Source of the DNA: Xiphophorus maculatus
Taxonomy: Eukaryota; Chordata; Actinopteri; Cyprinodontiformes; Poeciliidae
Direction of reading: 5' to 3'
Length of the DNA stretch: 64,000 bases
NCBI RefSeq assembly: GCF_002775205.1
Contig: NC_036453.1
Location: 30,543,213-30,607,212, forward strand
In this document: piece by piece, positions 58,863 to 64,000 of the stretch
How positions within the stretch are numbered: the first letter of the stretch is position 1
Layout of the letters: each line of letters opens with the position of its first letter
Made by a program: the position numbers and the translations under genes
Notes under the pieces: generated by a model
Databases searched by the model: none
Told to the model about the DNA's origin: nothing
The model's input: the letters and a program-made list of their open reading frames with translations, nothing else

Positions 58863-61017
58863 ATGACCACGAAATTAACACATGGGGCAGTTGAAGTAAG
58901 CTTCAAATGCATTATAACAGGATGTTTATTTTTACCGTTAGAATGATTGTCTTAAGGTTACTTTTAATAACGGAGCGCTGCCTTCAAGAACCTGCTAGCG
59001 TTTGCTTAGGATATTTATAGATACATCGGGACTTTACATGTAATGCTCCGAATTAATAAAATCGAGACAATAAAGGTGTGCTTAATTTTATAAATATCTG
59101 GGGCACATTATGTTTAAATCTTCGTATGAATAAAAATTTGATTCCAGAGGTACCGCGTCTGCTCTATCCTATCATGTGGTGTTTATGTACAACTTCGGGA
59201 GCGATGAGAACTAATTGATGTCCAGATGCTAAATTTGCAGTATTAGCATCATAAAGTGCTAAAGAAATCAAGCTTACTAACAGGTGTGTTTTTCCAGGCC
59301 CTTGTCAAAGGATCGCATGTAGAGAATCCGGTTCTGCAGTTACTGGTGAGTAAAAGAGTCAGCACAATCCAACACGTTTTTCTTCACTGTTTATTGTGTA
59401 TTTCAACATTTTCTGTTTATGTTTATATACTACTGAAGAAAAATCTTATATTTGTGGTTTGATGAATTGCATAAGTTTTAGTGTGACACAAAATGAAAAA
59501 CAACCAACAGAATTTTCATAAATTGTTATCTGTTGAATATGCACCTATTAGGTTTTTCTTGGCCAATACAATTGTCAAGTTTTCTTTAATCTTTGATTTG
59601 TAACCTTTGCTTTTTTGCCAACTTTCTAAATTTGCATTGCTATTCTCCGACCCAGTATCTATCTGGCTTCACACCTGGCCTCTGTTTTTATGTTCTCACT
59701 GGAAAACAACTAAAAGGCAGAATCAGTTAAATAGGAAAGAGTTGTCGGAGCTAAATTATATTCTCTTACAATATTAGTCTCTTTATACTCACTGTGGCAA
59801 AGTTCAATCAATTTGTTTAATGTCTCATATGATGCATTAGAAAGTTTACATTTTAAATTCTATGTTTCATCTTCCTAACTTTCTTTCTGTGTGTTTTTTA
59901 GAACATTCGTCAGATTAATACCACAGGTGTGCCCAGGTACCGCCTCATAATGAGTGATGGTCAGCACTACTTGTCTTGTAAGTAATGTTTTGAGAATGTA
60001 ACATTCTAGTTTTAATGTTATCATTAATAAATTAAAAATTCCCTATTTCTTCTTTCTTATTGTAAAAAAATGCATGTCCAATGTGCCAAAGTGAATAACT
60101 GTGTTTCATTATTTATGTGTACAAGTAAATAAACGTCCATACGTGAAAAATGTTTGCGTCCTGGGTGGTCTTATATTTACCGTACAAGTTATGTGAAAAT
60201 TCATGTTTGGGTAAAGTAGTCTTTTCAAACTGTTATTTATAGTTCTGCTCATTATCTCACAAGATAAGTGTCACAGACTAAAACAAAAATAATAATTTTT
60301 TTCACTGTGCAAGTTAACTCGCCAATTGTTTTCCAAGTGGATCAAATTCATTGTCTTTCCAGACTAAATAATAAATTGATCAGCCTTAATTTGTTTGCAT
60401 ATGTATCTTTGTCCAGCCTTCCTGATGGCCACCCAGTTGAACCATCTGGCAGAAGAGAACCTTCTTGTACCACATTGTGTGTGTTTGTTAAAAAGGACAA
60501 CCAGTAACACTTTGTCAGATGGCCGGTATGTGTTTCCTCCTTTTGTAGTTTTAAATCAATTTCTTTTCTTTTATTTTCTACAATTTTCTAAAATTGAAAA
60601 ATTTATTTGTTCTCTATAGAATTAAGTTATTTGTTTTCTGATGAGAATAATTTTAACATTGCTCTTTACGTTGCTATCTTACCAAGCCAACATAGTATGT
60701 TTAAATGTGTTTTTTCCTTGTTTAGGCACGTGGTCGTTATTGTGGACATGGAGGTCTTGAAGTCAGCAGAAGAAGCTGGAGAAAAGATTGGAAATCCCAA
60801 ATCATATTCAACAGATGGTATAGTTCTTTTAAGGGTTTGTGGTTAAATATAACAGCAGTAATGTAGGGCATTACTGCTGTGAGTGTTGATAGATGACAGA
60901 TGATATTTGATTCACCTGCAGGTCAGTTGTCATCTCCAAATAAGGTGTCATCAACCACCTCGGAACCATCATCCACTTCAGCCGCTGAGGGACCTGGACC
61001 GTCCAACAACAGCAAAG
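58863..61017 (+). CDS. rpa1: replication protein A 70 kDa subunit, first six coding exons (5' partial gene)
   Basis: Large subunit of the eukaryotic single-stranded-DNA-binding heterotrimer RPA, acting in the nucleus in replication, repair and checkpoint signalling. Exons: 58863-58895, 59298-59345, 59902-59977, 60417-60525, 60726-60817, 60922-61017; all have GT/AG borders and matching phases, giving 151 residues. They cover the N-terminal OB fold (DBD-F): MTTKLTHGAVE, PVLQLLNIRQI, YRLIMSDGQHYLSSFMLATQ, then RHVVVIVDMEVLKSAEEAGE and KIGNP, followed by the Ser/Thr/Pro-rich linker. The human protein starts MVGQLSEGAI and has VLKSAEAVGVKIGNP at the same place. The gene continues past the right edge; the three other OB folds are not in the window. 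An in-frame ATG at 58701 lies upstream of the promoter motif and is unlikely to be used. Confidence 0.93.
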
Positions 61018-64000
61018 GTGAGGGCCTGTATGTATCGACGTGGTGTCGTAGATTGGCTTGGTCTTGATTATAGCTTACAGCTAATAAAAACCCAAAATTA
61101 ACTTTCACAGAAAATTAGAGTATGAAATAAAACCAATACACCTATCAATATTAAAAAAAATGTCTCTATACTTAATACTTGTCAACACTCCTTCAGCAGG
61201 AATTGCTGCATTAATGCAGCATGGAATGGAAGTGATCAGCTTGAAGCTCTGCTGAGCTCTTGAGGAAGCCAATGTTACTTTAATAGTGGCTGCAACACAT
61301 CTGCATTTTTGGCTTTGGTGTCCCATCTTCTTTTAAAAGCACAATTATGCCAGGATCATTAAATTGGTACAGTGTGCTGTAGTTTCCTGGTAGATTTTTT
61401 TTGCTGACATTGAACTTGATAAAATACACCAGACCTCAAACAGCTTGGATTCTGTGGTTCTTCTCTCTTTGTCAGACTGACAAGGACATTCCAGCTTTAG
61501 GAATGACTGAAATAGGTGACATGATTTATACACATAAAAGGAAATTCAGGTAGGGAAATGAAATTAGGGCTATGTAGAAGACTTAATTATTACCTTACAT
61601 TAAAAAAAAATTAAATTAAATAATTGCAACCCTTTATACTCACAAAACTTTTAATATTTACATACCCTAATTTTGCCAACAGAGGGAGCTATTCATCTTT
61701 GTGTTTTTGGTGCTGTTGTATATTTTTAACTTACTGGATTTTCTCCTTATTTTTTGTGTTATGATTATAATACAACAAAACCTTTACAGAAAGATTCTTA
61801 TCCAAAAAGTAGCACTACAGGCAAAATATAAAACCATCTTATTTATTTTCTTACAGAGCCAATATCACTTCTTTTATCATAGATATTTTTCAAATTCTTG
61901 TAGAAGCAGGATCATAAACCCCAGTGCTGATATCCACCTGATCAATTGTATTACATTATGACAGCAGATGAGAAGTTTTAACAATGCAACATGCCTGAAT
62001 GATGGCTAATTTCTTTCTACTGTGGATGGTGCTCTGAATTATACCTAATGTATCCCATTTAGGGTCAGATCCTCTGTTATTAGCTAGTAGCCAGTAGTTT
62101 TTCAGCTCCTGCTGCTCTCAGCATTAACATTGCTTTAGTTATGAGGCAGGAACATACCCAGTAGTCCTCCTCAGTAGAAGATGTAGGTGGGTATAATGAG
62201 TTTCTGATATTGTGTGTTTGTGTAGGCTGTTGTCTACATGTGTGTTGTGACTGAGGGAACGTGTGTGGGCTGATGGCTTTTTCAGTTCATGGCTTCCTGT
62301 ATGTTGTGTTAAGGACTGGATTCCCCTGTAGAAAAGCACAGACGGAGGGGAAGAGGGATAGACACGTCTAATTTGACTCAGCAAAGATGAGGGTTAGCCT
62401 TTCCTTGTTATAGCGCATCCTTTGATCAGTGTTACCTCAGAGATCCCAACAGTTCAAGAGAACCTGCTGCTATGTTTACCTGTTGTGCTGACAACATTGT
62501 CTGCACTGTTCTTTATAATCAGAATAACAAGATTTATGTGAAGACAGCATTTTCTGTTTGTGGATGTGACCTAAGCTTTATTATTTTCCCATATTTTCTA
62601 AATTACATTTTCAGAGTCAATAACAAACATTATTTAATATCACAATTCAAGTATTTCAATGAGCTTTGGGAAATCTAAAGACATCAGCTATTGCAATTTG
62701 ACCGGAAGCTCTGAATGAAGGAACGCTCGGAGTCACATGTTGTGAACTTGACTTCCTCCCTCTTTCACTTACTTCTTTCTCTGGTACCCGAGTTCTTTCA
62801 AGCCAGAATGTCTAAGAGAAATGTCAGAAGTTTCCTCTTTAAAACATTGCAGTAATTAGGTGTTTGTCATGTGTAAGTAAATAATTAAGCTTACAGTCTA
62901 AGGCAAATAGTGCTGTCATATGAAATGCACATCTCAGCTTCCCCAGAGCGAGGAGATTATGAATTAAGAAATTAACTGAAAACAGCTGTGACCAGCTATT
63001 CATGAATAGCATAATAGAAAAGATCCTAACAAAAGATTTTTTTTTCTTTAAAGGAAAGGGGAAATATGTCATCTTAACTCCACACTTCTATCTATTCATC
63101 AACTGCAGCATTTATTTCGTGTTTATACATGCCATGTTTAAAGAGGGGTCTTGGGTATAAACTACATGTAGTATGGTACATATAAGAAAAATAGGAATAT
63201 TTTGGAAGCCAAAGCAGCAACTCCCCTTTCTGGCATTGACATAGCAGTGTTTTAAAACTGCAGTTGACAAGGTACAAAGGACATGTCGACTGCAGGCTAG
63301 TTATTTGAGCTGATATATTAACTAGGCTAATATCAGCTTTTTTAATTTGGTACCTCTCAATGAGCAGAATCTCTGGAAAATATAATATTTTGTACAGGAA
63401 GGAATTGCAAACTGCAAAGCTTAATGAGCATATATTCCATATTTTTGCTTGGAAATCTTTATTGTAATAAATACATTTCACAGATGAAATTAGTCTGTTT
63501 TTAACCCTTTAGAGATCATTCATTAGTTTGAATCTGTTGTGAAGATATCATACCACCTGGTTTTAAAGTCTCCACAGCTTCCTACTAAATAAATTTCTCT
63601 TTTTGTGTACTTTAAAGTTCATGAATGCTGATTTATTTGAAATGCCTGTGTGTTTTGTCAAATCATGAGCCACGATATCAATATTCAACAATGACTTTTA
63701 CTGGCAGTGACTGTAAAGTCAAAGGTCATGAAACGGTAGTTATAAACACACCTGTGCCTCCATTTAAATATTCAGCCGTAGCTTTCGCTTGAAATAGGCT
63801 GCCTTTCAAATGGCTCAGCACATTTTTATTTAAATTTTAAAAAGAGGTCTGGACTAGGTCAAGAAAAGAAAAGTTATTGAATATTCATCACTAACTATTC
63901 TCTTTGTCTTCAAATGTATTTTTCTCACATGTCTGACAGCTTCTGTTGCTTCCAAAGGATCATGTGGTTAAACTGAAAAATCATGACAAATTATTAATAA
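61018..64000 (+). other. rpa1: rpa1 intron 6, to window edge
   Basis: No convincing further rpa1 exon. It includes a Tc1-like relic at 61185-61560. A good acceptor near 63940 (TCTGACAG) is followed by a short open stretch but lacks a good donor and clear RPA1 resemblance. Confidence 0.55.
61185..61560 (-). mobile_element. Tc1/mariner-like transposase relic in rpa1 intron
   Basis: Antisense Tc1-type wording can be read: TGCAACACATCTGCATTTTT, GGCTTTGGTGTCCCATCTTC, CCTGGTAGATTTTTTTTGCT and GAACTTGATAAAATACACCA. No frame survives. Old. Confidence 0.5.

Noticed and set aside
63939-63960. Possible seventh coding exon of rpa1 after a good acceptor
   Set aside because: The open stretch is very short, the downstream donor is poor and the residues do not clearly match the RPA1 linker.

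Overview
The window is nuclear DNA of a ray-finned fish, probably a percomorph. The evidence is spliced vertebrate genes, intact type I fish odorant receptors (ORs), and typical teleost repeats: BEL/Pao, a Tx1-group L1, hAT and Tc1 relics, and a tRNA-derived SINE. It is AT-rich. No operon, CRISPR array, phage or bacterial feature is present.

Layout. 1-3.1 kb: 3' part of a BEL/Pao LTR element running off the left edge, abutting the 3' half of a broken OR. 3.6-7 kb: two non-autonomous hAT-like elements, one with a perfect 8-bp target duplication. 7.16-8.15 kb: an intact OR on +. 11.8-25.8 kb: three paralogous intact ORs on the minus strand, each 323 codons, with similar flanks and promoters. 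A young L1/Tx1 LINE with an open 1272-codon ORF2 and a 15-bp target duplication lies between the first two. 26.5 kb: coa4, minus strand. 27-37.3 kb: long intergenic stretch with a hAT-like MITE, a SINE, microsatellites and unrecognised open frames. 37.3-37.6 kb: eroded tandem copy of the tpbgl 3' end. 38.0-39.1 kb: tpbgl, minus strand, one exon. 39.1-52.5 kb: gene-poor, repeat relics only. 52.57-58.23 kb: complete smyd4, minus strand, ten coding exons. 58.86 kb to the right edge: first six coding exons of rpa1 on +, head-to-head with smyd4.

How the genes relate. The ORs are an expanding and eroding chemosensory cluster with signs of recent duplication and gene conversion. coa4 and tpbgl have human counterparts at 11q13.4. 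smyd4 and rpa1 form a divergent pair as at human 17p13.3, so two syntenic blocks meet here. I found no wholly new system. The strongest unusual observations are a 93-nt stop-free, frame-neutral intron in smyd4, a decayed tpbgl duplicate, conversion-like identity among the ORs, a promoter motif shared by them, and a 30-bp perfect palindrome. All splice sites were read by eye and checked by exon phase and family resemblance, without transcript data.
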